NCBI GenBank assembly: GCA_003254885.1 | Contig: QANT01008315.1 | Coordinates: 47,037-111,036, forward strand | Source: Purshia tridentata | Lineage: Eukaryota; Streptophyta; Magnoliopsida; Rosales; Rosaceae | DNA: 64,000 bases | Reading direction: 5' to 3' | Part shown: in pieces, positions 41,135-52,300 of the stretch | Numbering within the stretch: position 1 is the stretch's first letter | How the letters are laid out: the number at the start of each line of letters is the position of its first letter | Notes under the pieces: model-generated | Databases searched by the model: none | Told to the model about the DNA's origin: nothing | What the model saw: the letters and a program-made list of their open reading frames with translations, nothing else | Position numbers and translations under genes: made by a program

Positions 41135-41958
41135 AAGGCTGCCTCTTTCATTCCCTTGCTGTTTCATTGTTTTTGTTTTGATTTTTTTTATAAAATTGTG
41201 ATCTTGTGTAAGACTCATAATATGATACGATTTGCTTTTCATATCAGCTGTTCAGTGAAACTTGTTCTGTCATCTATTGTTCCATTTATTTCAAGTACTT
41301 TTTTTCAGTCATTTAAAAGTGGGATTGAGTAGAAGAGGTGAAATCATTTCAAGTTTTAAGCAATACATGTGAAGGTTATGTTATTCCCTTTGTATCCTAC
41401 AGAGTACCATACCCAAGTGCCCGCGTATATATCTATATTTTTCTTTTGGTCAATATATTTCGTTTTAATGAATATTGTATGAACTACTTTGCTTTCCCCA
41501 CCTAGGCTCTTTTCGTAACTTAACTTACTTTACTAATAACCTGGAGGGCAAGATGCAGTTTATTGTTTGCTTTTTCATTTGGTTGGAGTATAGCATGATC
41601 TTCTGAATCCACAACTCAGTTTAATCTCCATAGAAGATACTCCTAACTGAATGCATGAGGGTGACCCCAAATACTTTAAAACACAACCATCTTTAGAAAA
41701 AAAAATCTCATAACAAATTTAATTGCACTCCAAGTTGAACTCCACTCTGATTAAATAATAAATCTACCAATTTCATTAATAGGGAAAGAGAATAAATTTA
41801 CAATATTGCGTATGTTTTGTCCAAAACTTTTTACGGCAGCAATTGTCTTTGATCCTTGCTTCCCTCATCATGCCCTTTCAAAACACAAAGCATGCCTGAC
41901 ACTGGCCCTCTGCTTGTTTATCATATGAGCGAATTATCTGTCCTTTGCCGCCGATGAA
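41135..41958. other. Convergent 3' intergenic region
   Basis: Between MPC1 (+) and the WD protein (-). It holds the 3' UTRs and no other feature that I can support. Confidence 0.5.
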
Positions 41959-44900
41959 TCAAGATTTGTCATATAGATCTTCATGTTTTAAACTTTTGCT
42001 GCTTTTCTTGGATTTCAACTTCTTGACTCCATTTTCTTCACCTAGATCTTCACATTTAAACCTTTTGCTGCTTTTCTTGGATTTCAACTTCTTGACTCCA
42101 TTTTCTTCAGGAGCTTCGTTGTTTCCACTTTCTACTTTAGTTTCCTTCTTGCTTCCTTTCCTTTCTTTAGGTTTCTTCCTTTTCACAGGTAGTGTTTCAT
42201 ACTCGTCTTCAATAGGATTCTCAGCCACAATATGCTGTTCATGCAGCAGTTGATCTGCTGCAGAATGGGGAACTTCTGCCCCTACACATTGAAAAAAGGA
42301 AAAATGTGCAGCTATAACTTATCAGAAAAATGGAACAACAGCCAACTAGGAACAATAACAGGTTTAATTTACCAATACCATGACTTGAGCTTGAAAATAC
42401 AACCACACGCATGACACGACTGAAATAGGAAAACTAACCTTCATCAGCAAAATTGGAATCAAACAGAACGTTTGTCAGATGCTGCTTCATATAAACCTAC
42501 ACCATTGAACAAGAACAATTAATCTAAAAGAATGACAAAGCTGCAGCATACATTACTGTTACTACTAATCCACATTCCAAAATCAATTGCACTTGAGCTT
42601 TGTAATATAGAAAAAATACCCATGATTCTGGCATGCAGGAAAACATGGAACACACACACTACTCTCCAGTTTCCATTGATTTTATAAATAAAAAATTCAA
42701 CAGGAGAAGATAATGTTATTAGTTGTAAACAACTAGATAGAACTCTTATTTTCCCCAAGAGATTTATAACTCATGAAAACAATAAAGCTCAAGAACATAC
42801 TGCAGAGAGTGGTTGCCGTGTCTTTACATGCCAAAGGCGCAGATAGCCATCCAATCCTAGGAGAAAAGAAGCATTTAACATCAGTGATATATGCAGATAA
42901 CTTTGGTTCCAAACAGTACTTGTAAAGTTCGCCGGAAAATGCATGTGCACAGAGAAAGAGAGAGAGAGAGAGAGAGAGAGTAATATGCCACAAAGGGAGG
43001 AAATGACAAGTTTAGAAATAGAAACTACAACCACACTCACCACATGATCCTATCACTGGAAGCTCTGGGTGCCTTGCTATAGATCTTATACTACCTGAAC
43101 ATTTCCCCATAAAGCATCCTAACAATTTGCCTGCAAAAACACTGCATTAAAATTACGAAAGAAAGTAACACAAATAGTCCATAAAGATCGATTACAGACT
43201 AACAGAAAAAAAATCAAGGAATTTTCTATAATTTAGGTAACAAGTATCAAGCTCAACAGATGGCTTTTTCTTCAAAAAGTAAGCTCCATAAATGGCTTGC
43301 GTTACTTCTAAATTTCTGATAGTTTCCAACTCCATACCTCAACTAACTGTTTTCCTATTGTAATCAAATGGTTCTTAATTTTCAATTGATGGTACAGAAT
43401 TCCTACAAGTTCTACTCATGGTCTTGATAAAAGTTAGTGTGTTGCAAATTTAACAAAAAATGATATAGAAAGTTCTTGGGCAAACAAGGCCAGCCTAAGA
43501 ATAGTGAACTCAACTTCAGGCTAGATAAATCCCAATCTCAGTCAATAGAGAAGGCATCATCTGCCCACTCTGATTTTTTGTCATACAGACCAAGTTTACC
43601 CAATTTATACTATTTTCAACTTAAAGTAAAGTCCCAAAATCCAATTTAGATCCCCACCCCACCCCTTAAAAGCTAAAAAACTGGTTGGAGCACTTTAGAG
43701 CATAGCACCAACTTCTTTTTGCCTGCCATGTTCACAGGTTCTTTTTTTTTTCTTTTTCTTTTTTTTAAGAAGCAACATACTCAAATAAAATGTATGTGCT
43801 AATAAAACTTCATGCACCTGTGCGTATATCAACAGAAGCAAGGTCACCAAATCCATTCCCTACATAGATTGTATAGCCGTCTTGATCTTCTGCTACAGCT
43901 TTAATAGGGGTTTCCCGGAAATTAAATGATATGACAGGTCTTCGCTGAGCCGAAATGTCATAGAGGCGAACCTGTGGAATAAAATAAGTCAAAAGGTTGT
44001 CAAAGAAAACCCTTTTCCGATGAGCATCTACGGAAGTAGGCATTCAAGAAATTGACAAAGAAAAGACGAATAAATATGATAGAACTCCAAGTGCTCCTGG
44101 TCAATGGTCAAAACCAGTTTCCAATAAAATCAATATTACATCCCTAATTTGTCCAGAGGTTTATCATCATATAATAAATCTAATTATTGATAACCGTTAA
44201 AATTCAGAATAACCGCTTGCCCTCATATTACATCATCTGTTAGTTTCTTAAGAAACTACCAAAACCATAAGCAATAAGCAGCATTCAATCAAAGTGCACA
44301 AGAAAAGAGATTACTTTCCACAAGTAGTTTCTCTAAGGACACATGATTATCTATTCCAACCAAAAACAAATGAGAAATAATCAATCCAACTGAAAGCAAT
44401 TATTACCTCATGGCCGTTGGTGCCAGCCACAAATTTGCGATGATCATCTTTACTCAAGAATGTGGCAGATGTGAACCAAGTAGGGGTAAAAATACCAAGG
44501 CTGTCTTTAGGAGGCTGCTCAAGGTTTAAATGATCAGAATAAGTGTAGGTCATACTGCTTGCAAAAGAAAAAGTATATATGAATTTTTTTTTCAAGATGT
44601 AATGAGGGAAGATAAAAAATGCTCACAGGTTTTGCTGTCCAAATCTTGGTACAGTTGTCAAGATCCCAGATGTTCATTTCAACACGCTGCCTGAGTTTGA
44701 AAAAGATAACGTCACCGCTTATCGCACTAATAAGCTTGTGAAGATACTCTTTGTTTAATGAAGATAAAATATATTTTGGAGCTTTTACAGCTCTACCGTA
44801 TGTTACTCAGCATGAGAACTCACCCTCCAAATAGAGAATAGCTTTCACTTCCATCCACTTTAGAACATAAGATAGTACCACCAGAACACACATTCCATGT

Positions 44901-46289
44901 TCTTGATGACCCAGTAGAGGCAAAATCAGCAGGTGATTTAGTCACTTCAAAAGATCTTATGCTTGCATTTCCTTTTGTTGTACATGCAAGCAAAGTGCAA
45001 GACCTAACAAAGACAATAATGTAAGATGGATAAGTAAATGTACATACGGAAGGAACTATGCCACTGATGGGAATCAAACCAAACATGTAGAAACTTCTGC
45101 AGAAAATGGGCAAACTTGAGACACCTTTCAAAGGTTTAAGCTTAAGAAAATTTGGTATTACTGGGGACACTCGTCTGCATTCATACATATTGCAAGAAAT
45201 TGAACTTAAGACAGAAAATAATTATATGAAACATGCAGAGTATGAATATATTGTGCATGTATGGTATGCATTCCACAAATCATTGCATTTTGAAAGTACA
45301 TGCTATACATTTGAGTAAGTGTGCTGCAATCACACTCAAAATGGGTGAAAAAAAAAATTAAAAAAGAGGGAACCTAAATTTGTAAACACCCCCAGTCCCC
45401 CACCATACCTAAGCCCATGTATCATGGGATTCAATGGTCAAACTTTTATTAGAAATCGCAGCAATTCAAATTAGCTGGCTAATAAGAAAATGGGTACTGT
45501 ATGGTTTCTCATTGATATCGATAAAAAAATCCATGAAAGCACACCAAAAGACATATTACCTAGAAGCCAATTCCGAATTCTGTTTGGCAAACAAATGCAA
45601 CCCAACAACAGCATCATCTGGCGGTCGAACAACACTATCACTGACATCAGAGATTGTGAAACGGAGATCCCCATTAAGAGGATTAAGAACTTCAATCTGT
45701 AACACATGCAAGGCGCATAAAAGTTGACCGCTAAGTGAGCCCGATATCCAACAGGCAGAAACAAAATGACAAAAACTGCTTCGAAAGATTCATAGTCCAA
45801 AGATGTACTCACCGCGCCATTTTTTCGTGCTACGGCTAATAACTGCAACATTGAAAGAAAGAAAAAATAAAAATCATACAAATTCATAGAGTGAAACCTT
45901 TTTTTTCAACTCAGAAAACACAAAGCAGCTCATACCCAATCGAAACTAAAGAACATTAGTATTCAATAAACCAACACACACTAAGCAACACATACTGGGT
46001 CAGATTTTCGGTCATCAAAAGAGGCGGCGAGCACGGCTTTAGAGCTCTCCGGGCTGCCCCACGTCTCAACTATCTTAGGATCTCCTCCTTGCTTGCTCCG
46101 AGCTTCAATGACTATGAACAACGAGAACAAAACTTGCGGGTTTAGATTAAATCAAATGAATTAGCAGCTGATTTTGATGGGTTAAGAAAAGGGACAGGAT
46201 AAGATACCTTTTATGAGACCAAGCTCGTCGAAGGTTAGAGCTCGAAGTGGAGGGCAACCTGGGCACTCCAGTGTGGTCGTACGAGGCAT
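41959..46289 (-). CDS. WDR74: WD-repeat protein, WDR74/NSA1-like ribosome assembly factor
   Basis: Homologue of human WDR74 and yeast Nsa1, which help assemble pre-60S ribosomal particles in the nucleolus. Twelve minus-strand exons: 46289-46208, 46111-45996, 45842-45813, 45696-45560, 45003-44824, 44690-44627, 44514-44407, 43971-43818, 43130-43041, 42856-42801, 42496-42439, 42281-41959. They join to 465 residues. The start MPRTTTLECPGCPPLRAL is the first ATG and all phases agree. WD-type blades include NIWDLDNCTKIW, VRLYDISAQRRP and the GLDGYLRLWHVKT blade. The last ~75 residues are lysine-rich, like other nucleolar tails, and contain a perfect-phase 23-residue tandem repeat. A reverse-oriented telo-box lies at about 46381-46389, just upstream of the start. 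The family call rests on motif pattern and exon structure. Confidence 0.87.
41975..42112 (-). repeat. 69-bp coding tandem repeat in the WDR74-like tail
   Basis: Two 69-base units (41975-42043 and 42044-42112) encode two 23-residue copies starting EENGVKKLKSKKSSK. They differ at a few positions, for example CEDLG against HEDLY. Confidence 0.9.
42953..42980. repeat. (GA)n microsatellite in a WDR74-like intron
   Basis: A run of GA units in the intron between the exons at 43130-43041 and 42856-42801. Confidence 0.9.
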
Positions 46290-46377
46290 GTTTTTCTGGC
46301 TGCTTTGACTCAGACAAGTTTGGTGGGTGAAGGTCGCAGAGACTGAGAAGAAGAGACAAACCTTAAACCCTCTTCAC

Positions 46378-46390
46378 TTTAAACCCTAGC
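46378..46390 (-). promoter_or_regulatory. Telo-box upstream of the WDR74-like gene
   Basis: aaaccctagc at 46381-46390, about 90 bases upstream of the start codon. An imperfect neighbour aaaccctctt is at about 46367. The motif works in either orientation in plant promoters. Confidence 0.55.
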
Positions 46391-46580
46391 ACCCAATGTT
46401 ACGAGGCTATGAGGTATGAGAAAATGTGATTGGCGCCCTTTTTTGCAGGTAATTCTATTTGTGCCCTATGTTTTATCTTTTCTTTTTATTTACTCCAAGC
46501 AGTACTCGTAAAATTCACCAACAGTTTATTTAAGATTAAAACACCAATTAAGAGGCTTCTTTTTGCCCCATGTTTTCTCA

Positions 46581-46724
46581 TTTAAAAAGCAGCATAATCA
46601 AATAAAATGTATTAATTTGCTGATAAAACACCATGCATGCATGCACCAGTGCAAATATCAACAGTAGCAAGGTCACCGTGTCCATGCCTATATAGATTGT
46701 ATAGCCATCTTCATCTTCTGCTAC
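46581..46724 (-). pseudogene. Fragment of WDR74-like exon 8 and its intron
   Basis: About 144 bases match 43765-43897, covering the start of intron 8 (aaaaagcagcataatcaaat) and most of exon 8 (tatatagattgtatagcc, cttctgctac). It lies about 290 bases upstream of the parent gene's start, on the same strand. Intron sequence is included, so it is a DNA-level copy. It is shifted and broken, so it cannot code. Confidence 0.75.
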
Positions 46725-47530
46725 CCAAACAAATTAAAAGTCCACCTGGGCCTGTTTCTGTCCATCTGGGCCAATAATGATGAAATTCAGACAATAAACA
46801 GTAGAGTTCGGGTCGGTACGGTCATCAACCGCTACCGACCGAACCAACTAATGGGCCTTTGGTGGGCAAAATTTTGGTAGTTTTTACTTTTTAGCCCATA
46901 TTTCAGCCACTCTTCTGAGTTCTGATGTAGTTGGCCAATAGTTAGTCTGAGCTAGCTTATTTAGGCATTTGCTGTGGGATTGTTGCAAAACAAACTATAC
47001 AAGCTCTCTCCTTTCACTCGCTGATTCTCTTTTTACTATCTCAGTTCGCTCTCACTCTCCCAGTCTCAATTTCCTAATCTCCTTTCCTCTCTGGTTCTAC
47101 TTCTGCGGTTGATTGGGTTGTTGTTGTTGGGAAATTGAGTTTGAAATAGGAAATTGGGTTGTTGTTGTTGAACAGAGTGGTGGGTCGAGCTTGCAGGTGG
47201 GTTGGGAAGAAAGGAAGCCAGTGAAGAGAAGAAGAAGAAAGTTAAAGCTTTGGGCTTTCTAATCTAACACTTGGGTTTAGATTATAATAGAGAGAGAGAG
47301 AAAGATTGATGGAATTCGAGGATTTAAAGAATTGGGTATTGGATTAGGTAAAAAAGAGGAGCTGGTGAAGAAGATAAGAAGAAGAGGTATCCAGTATTCC
47401 ATACTGCGATCGCCACTGTCAGCTGCGGTTCGTCGGCATGATTTTGTCGGAATCGGTTGGAGGAAATTTCGGCACAGACTGTTTCCGGTATCGGGTCGGT
47501 ATTCTGGTATGCCGACCCAACCGTAAAAAA
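46725..47530. mobile_element. Possible degraded inverted-repeat element
   Basis: The left part (about 46806, gttcgggtcggtac) and the right end (about 47523, RC ggttgggtcggcat) are loosely complementary. Both edges are GC-richer with cggtaccgacc-like motifs. Between them is a CT-rich stretch (about 46995-47100), repeated gggttgttgttgttg blocks and a short frame at 47332-47526 of no known family. It might be a non-autonomous transposon or a relic promoter and leader. Confidence 0.3.
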
Positions 47531-48154
47531 CAGAAACTTGAAATCCTTGGCTTAAATAGCGACATCATAAAAGTCAAACAATGAAAGTGTATGATTGCTT
47601 TATAAATAATTGATATTAGATCAAGATGGGTTCCTTTCCATGTGTTATAATAAATATCATATATCTTGTATGCCATAATGCCACATAAAATTTATAAAAA
47701 TGGTTCAACCTGAGGTGTATTTTCGTTTCCTAATAAAAAATTATTCTCGAAACAATTAAAATCAGGCTAACCACACAACATCCAAATGACTACTAAAGTT
47801 TCATACAAAAAACAAGAAGCCATGTTATATTATTAATTAATAGCACATTTCTTCTTTTATTTTATATCGTTAAATTGTGAATCTTCTAACTCGCCCAAAA
47901 ATATAGAAAATTTTCTTGTTTTTTGTAGTATAAAATTCTAGTTTCCAAGTGTGAAGATAAGATTGGATTTGCATGTCCACGGTCCACCCAGCACACCTGG
48001 CAAATCTGGCATGCTAATTAAACCTTTCTCTCATGCCATCCACCTATTTATTGCCTAGTTTGGCTTGCCAGACCTCCTAATAAGAACAAAGGAAAAAGAT
48101 TCTCATTAATTCTCATTAAATCCACCTTTTCCTCTCCGTTCTTTCTTATAGGAC
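47531..48154. other. Intergenic, no feature recognised
   Basis: AT-rich sequence with no coding exon or repeat that I can support. Confidence 0.45.
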
Positions 48155-48904
48155 TAAGGCCCGTTTGGGATTGTATTGAGAGACTCAAAAATTGTTGTGA
48201 GTGACAATTATAGGTCACTCACAACAATTTTGGTATTTGGTAAAAATTCAAAAACTGTAGTAAGTGACTATTTGAGGTCACTCACTACAAATATTCACTA
48301 CAGTTTGAAACCTGCTTTTCAAAACTGTAGTGAGTGACAATTGTGGCCAAAATTATTTTTACCTAATATATCCTTACTTTTTTATTAAAATGACAATCAT
48401 TATCCTCTTTTTCTAACTATGATGTATGTGATAGTGAATGTACGTATACTTATTTTTTGTATAATGTATGTAATAATGAATGTTCTTTTAATATGGCTAT
48501 TTTATATTGATATTACTAATTATGATATTTTATTTGTAACATTAAAATTAAAATATTCTTACAAAAATAATATATATACTTATTTAATTATTTTTTTTTG
48601 TAATCTATAATTTTAATGCTAATATAAATTTGTAGACCAAAAATTATAACTAATAAAATGCCTTTTTTTCAAATAAATAAGTCAAAAAAACTTTCAGCAT
48701 CATGTCCATTTTAGTAATTATGAATAATCACAGCAGTTTTATACTACAATTTACCAAACACCTTCATATTGCTTTTGTACTCACAGCACTTTTAAAAATA
48801 TAGTTTACCAAACACTTAGCTGATATTATTTCACAGCTGTTTTATTTCACTGCTGTACTACTTCACTGCAGTTTTTTCTCACTGCAATACCAAACTAAGC
48901 CTTA
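48155..48904. mobile_element. Inverted-repeat element (hAT-like MITE), ~750 bp
   Basis: The left end taaggcccgtttgg (48155) and the right end ccaaactaagcctta (48904) are imperfect inverted repeats. Near the left arm, gtgagtgac and gtcactcac form inner palindromes at about 48197-48225. The interior is AT-rich and lacks a transposase. The cccgtttgg tip is common in plant hAT-type MITEs, but I could not define a target-site duplication. Confidence 0.55.
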
Positions 48905-49360
48905 AGATGTGAATTGTCTATTGCAAAGGCCGCGCGACATTTTTTGAGCAAAAATTTGGATAAAACTATAGGAAAATGGCGTACATTGAACTATTTTTTC
49001 AAGTTTGATGCCTTAATTTAGGAGATATTTGGCACACGAATCAATTTGGAGAGTAAAATGGTAATTGAGCTAGATATACATAGATGAGTCCACCAGGACA
49101 ACGGCGCCGTTTCTTTTCCATCCGACTACGTTCTTAGCATAAATCCATTCGCTGTTCCAGGACCGTCGATCTAGAGTTTGCTGATCCAACCGTCATTTGA
49201 ATTTTAAAAGAGAAAACCGTTGGTGGCAGTTTTTTAAACCAAACCTTTACCCGCCCGCCACAACTGCCTTCTTCGCCTTCCCTCTTATTATTCTCACTCC
49301 CACAGTCCCACTCAAACACTTTCCCTAACACAACATTCAATCACAGAGACATACCAAAAA
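48905..49360. other. Upstream region of HAP2
   Basis: Upstream sequence and probable leader of HAP2. A short GC-rich block (acggcgccgttt) lies near 49100. No other feature. Confidence 0.4.
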
Positions 49361-52300
49361 ATGAGACCCCAAACCCCAAAATTTGGGCACACGATCCTCC
49401 TCTTCCTCCTTTGGTTCATCGGGTTTTTTACTCTACACGATGTCGTTGGCGTTCAGATCCTTTCGAAATCGAAGCTCCAGAAGTGCGAGAAGAATTCCGA
49501 TTCCGGAAACTTGAATTGCACCAAGAAGATCGTCCTCAACATGGCCGTTCCTAGTGGCGCGGTAAACATCAAACTCAGTTAATTTTCATTTTTTCTTTAA
49601 TTTATAGTTTTTTATGGAAATTTGCTTGAAATTTAGTACTTAGTGATGGACCGATGGTGAATTGTTTGACGAATTTACAGAGCGGCGGAGAGGCTTCGAT
49701 TGTTGCAGAAATTGTAGAGGTCGAGGAGAATTCGAGCCAAAAGATGCAAACTTTTCGAGTACCACCTGTCCTGACAGTCAACAAATCCGCAGCTTATGCT
49801 TTGTATGAGCTTACGTACATAAGAGTAGGACAACTTTAATCGCCAACTTCTTAATTTGGACTTTTCGATTTGTATATGTTGTACCTGGTACTAGTAACGT
49901 TTATACAGGATGTTGCCTATAAACCCGAAGAGTACTATGTCAAGACGCGCAAATGTGAGCCAAATGCAGATGCAAAAGTTGTGAAGATATGTGAGAGGCA
50001 AACAATCTTTAGCCTTTTTATTTTTCTCCCTTTCTAGTTTACTAGTTTTATTTTTATTTTTATTGTGTTTACCATTTAGCTTTTGAATGTTATTAATTAA
50101 CTACAGTTATTAAGATCAGACATGATTTTTAGAAATTGTGTTAATTATTCGGGTGAAAAAAATTGACTGATGGACTTCTGTTGTATGTTCTGTAGGTTAC
50201 AAGATGAAAACAATCACATTGTTGAGAACACTGAGGTGCCATTTCCACAATCTTTAGTATATCTACTTTCATGGTTATCATTTTTCAAGTAGAAGTAGTA
50301 CTTTTGAGCCTCTGATAGCAGTTTATTTCTTTATTTTATTTTATGCTAAAAGTTGATTTGTGATTTCAAATTTTCAATTGCATTGATTTGTGACAGCAGT
50401 TTATCCCTTTCAAAGTATTGTTGATTATATGTTTAAAGTACTACATTCATTACTCTATTGATACTTGATAATTCTTGTCTTGGTTTTATTTATCATATAT
50501 TTTCTTTTAATGATTTTTTTTTCTGTATTCCTTTCTCCTATTCTGTCTGTTCTGTCCTGCGTAGCCAATATGCTGTCCTTGTGGGCCTCAGCGGCGGGTA
50601 CCTTCATCATGTGGAAATGTTTGTAAGTGCATTATTAGTTGGTTAGAGTTTCTTAAATTTTACATGCACAATGCCTCTTACCATTTTGTGGTTATTGAAT
50701 TGTGGACTTTTTTTTGATTAGTTGATAAGTTGATGAAAGGAAAAGCCAATACTGCCCATTGTGTCCGTTTTCCGGGTGATTGGTATGGTCCTGGCACCAA
50801 GTTCTTCATTGTGATTATGTTTTTCTTGGAGGATTGATATTTGATTTTCAAAAAGTTCTAGCAGACATGTAATAGTTCTCTGGTGTTTTTGAATATTTTA
50901 TCAATGATATGGGTGTTTATAGCAATATATGGAGGCTTTCTATGGTAGTAGTTGTATGAGCTTTTCTTAGTTGTCATAAAAAAAAATTTTGTTTAACTTT
51001 CAATTTTTTTGGTTCTCATAATATAGAGACACTCAATTCATCAATTTTCATAAATTGTGTGCAAGAGACATTTTTATTGTTAAATGATCTATCAAACTTT
51101 AAAATCTTGTGAAGAAGCCTGATTTTTCCATTTTCTGAAGATTACTGAGAGTTTGGATTGCTCTGATTGTTTTATGTTTGCTGTTATATATGTGATGGAG
51201 GTTACAGCTTATGAACAATATTTGCTAAATATAATTTGTTTTGCATTGATTTTCCATGAGTGAAATTTTATTTATTTTAAAATCCACTTAGGTTCCATGT
51301 TTTTGGTATTGGACAGCGGTCAGTGGGATTCAGTGTTCTAATTCAGGTGAAGACAGGATCTAAAGTTTCGGTATGTTGCTTTTCCACATGCTTGTACCAT
51401 ATCTATATTGACTGATTTCAATTTCATGTGCTCGATTCTACCATAGACATTTACTCAATATACATGACCTTTCTACTCTGCTGATATTTAATGTTCATGC
51501 TCGACTATAGACAGTGTTTCCTATCCCCATGGAATGAAGTCCCCTTTTCCCTTTTACTTGATAGAAATGAACCTTTTTATCTTGGTTTTAGGAACATAAT
51601 ATTTCATTTCATGCTGATGATCAAATTGTTAATGTGAATGGTTTAATATACTTTTTTTTCCTCTTCCACGTTTCTTGATTTATTTTATTGAAATCAAAAG
51701 GACATGTTATAAATTCACTAACAAAGGTTGTTGGATCCTTTATTTGCCACCAGGAAGTGTTTGTTGGTCCTGAAAATAGAACAGTAATATCCAATGATAA
51801 CTTCTTACGAGTTAATCTTGTTGGAGATTTTGTTGGATACACAAACATACCGTCATTCGAGGATTTCTACCTTGTAATTCCAAGGCAGGTATGCTTGCTC
51901 CAATAATGTAATTATTATATACTCATTGGCATAGTATGTGAGAAGAAAATTTTGGAACAAATATTATTATTATTTTTTTTATAGTTTATTTAGAAGAGTA
52001 TATCTGTTAAGCAAAATTTATTGCAATTACGTTTGTAATTGAACTAAGATGGGTTGTTTCCAAACCATTAGTTAATGAAGAAAAACTTTGAGAGAATCTA
52101 GATTCCTGTCCACCAATTACAGTAATATGAGTCATCTTACCCAACTACATGAACGCACAAAAGTTTTAAACATCATTTCATTGCAATCCATCTCTTGATT
52201 TGTTGGTGCTTTAAAAGTGTTAATTGATTTAATCATCAATCGGGACAGAAGTTTAATGCTGGTTTCATAATACTGCATAACTCCAACCAGAAATGCTAAG

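Noticed and set aside
44820-45188. Separate 122-residue frame on the minus strand
   Set aside because: It is an intron read-through into WDR74-like exon 5, not a gene.
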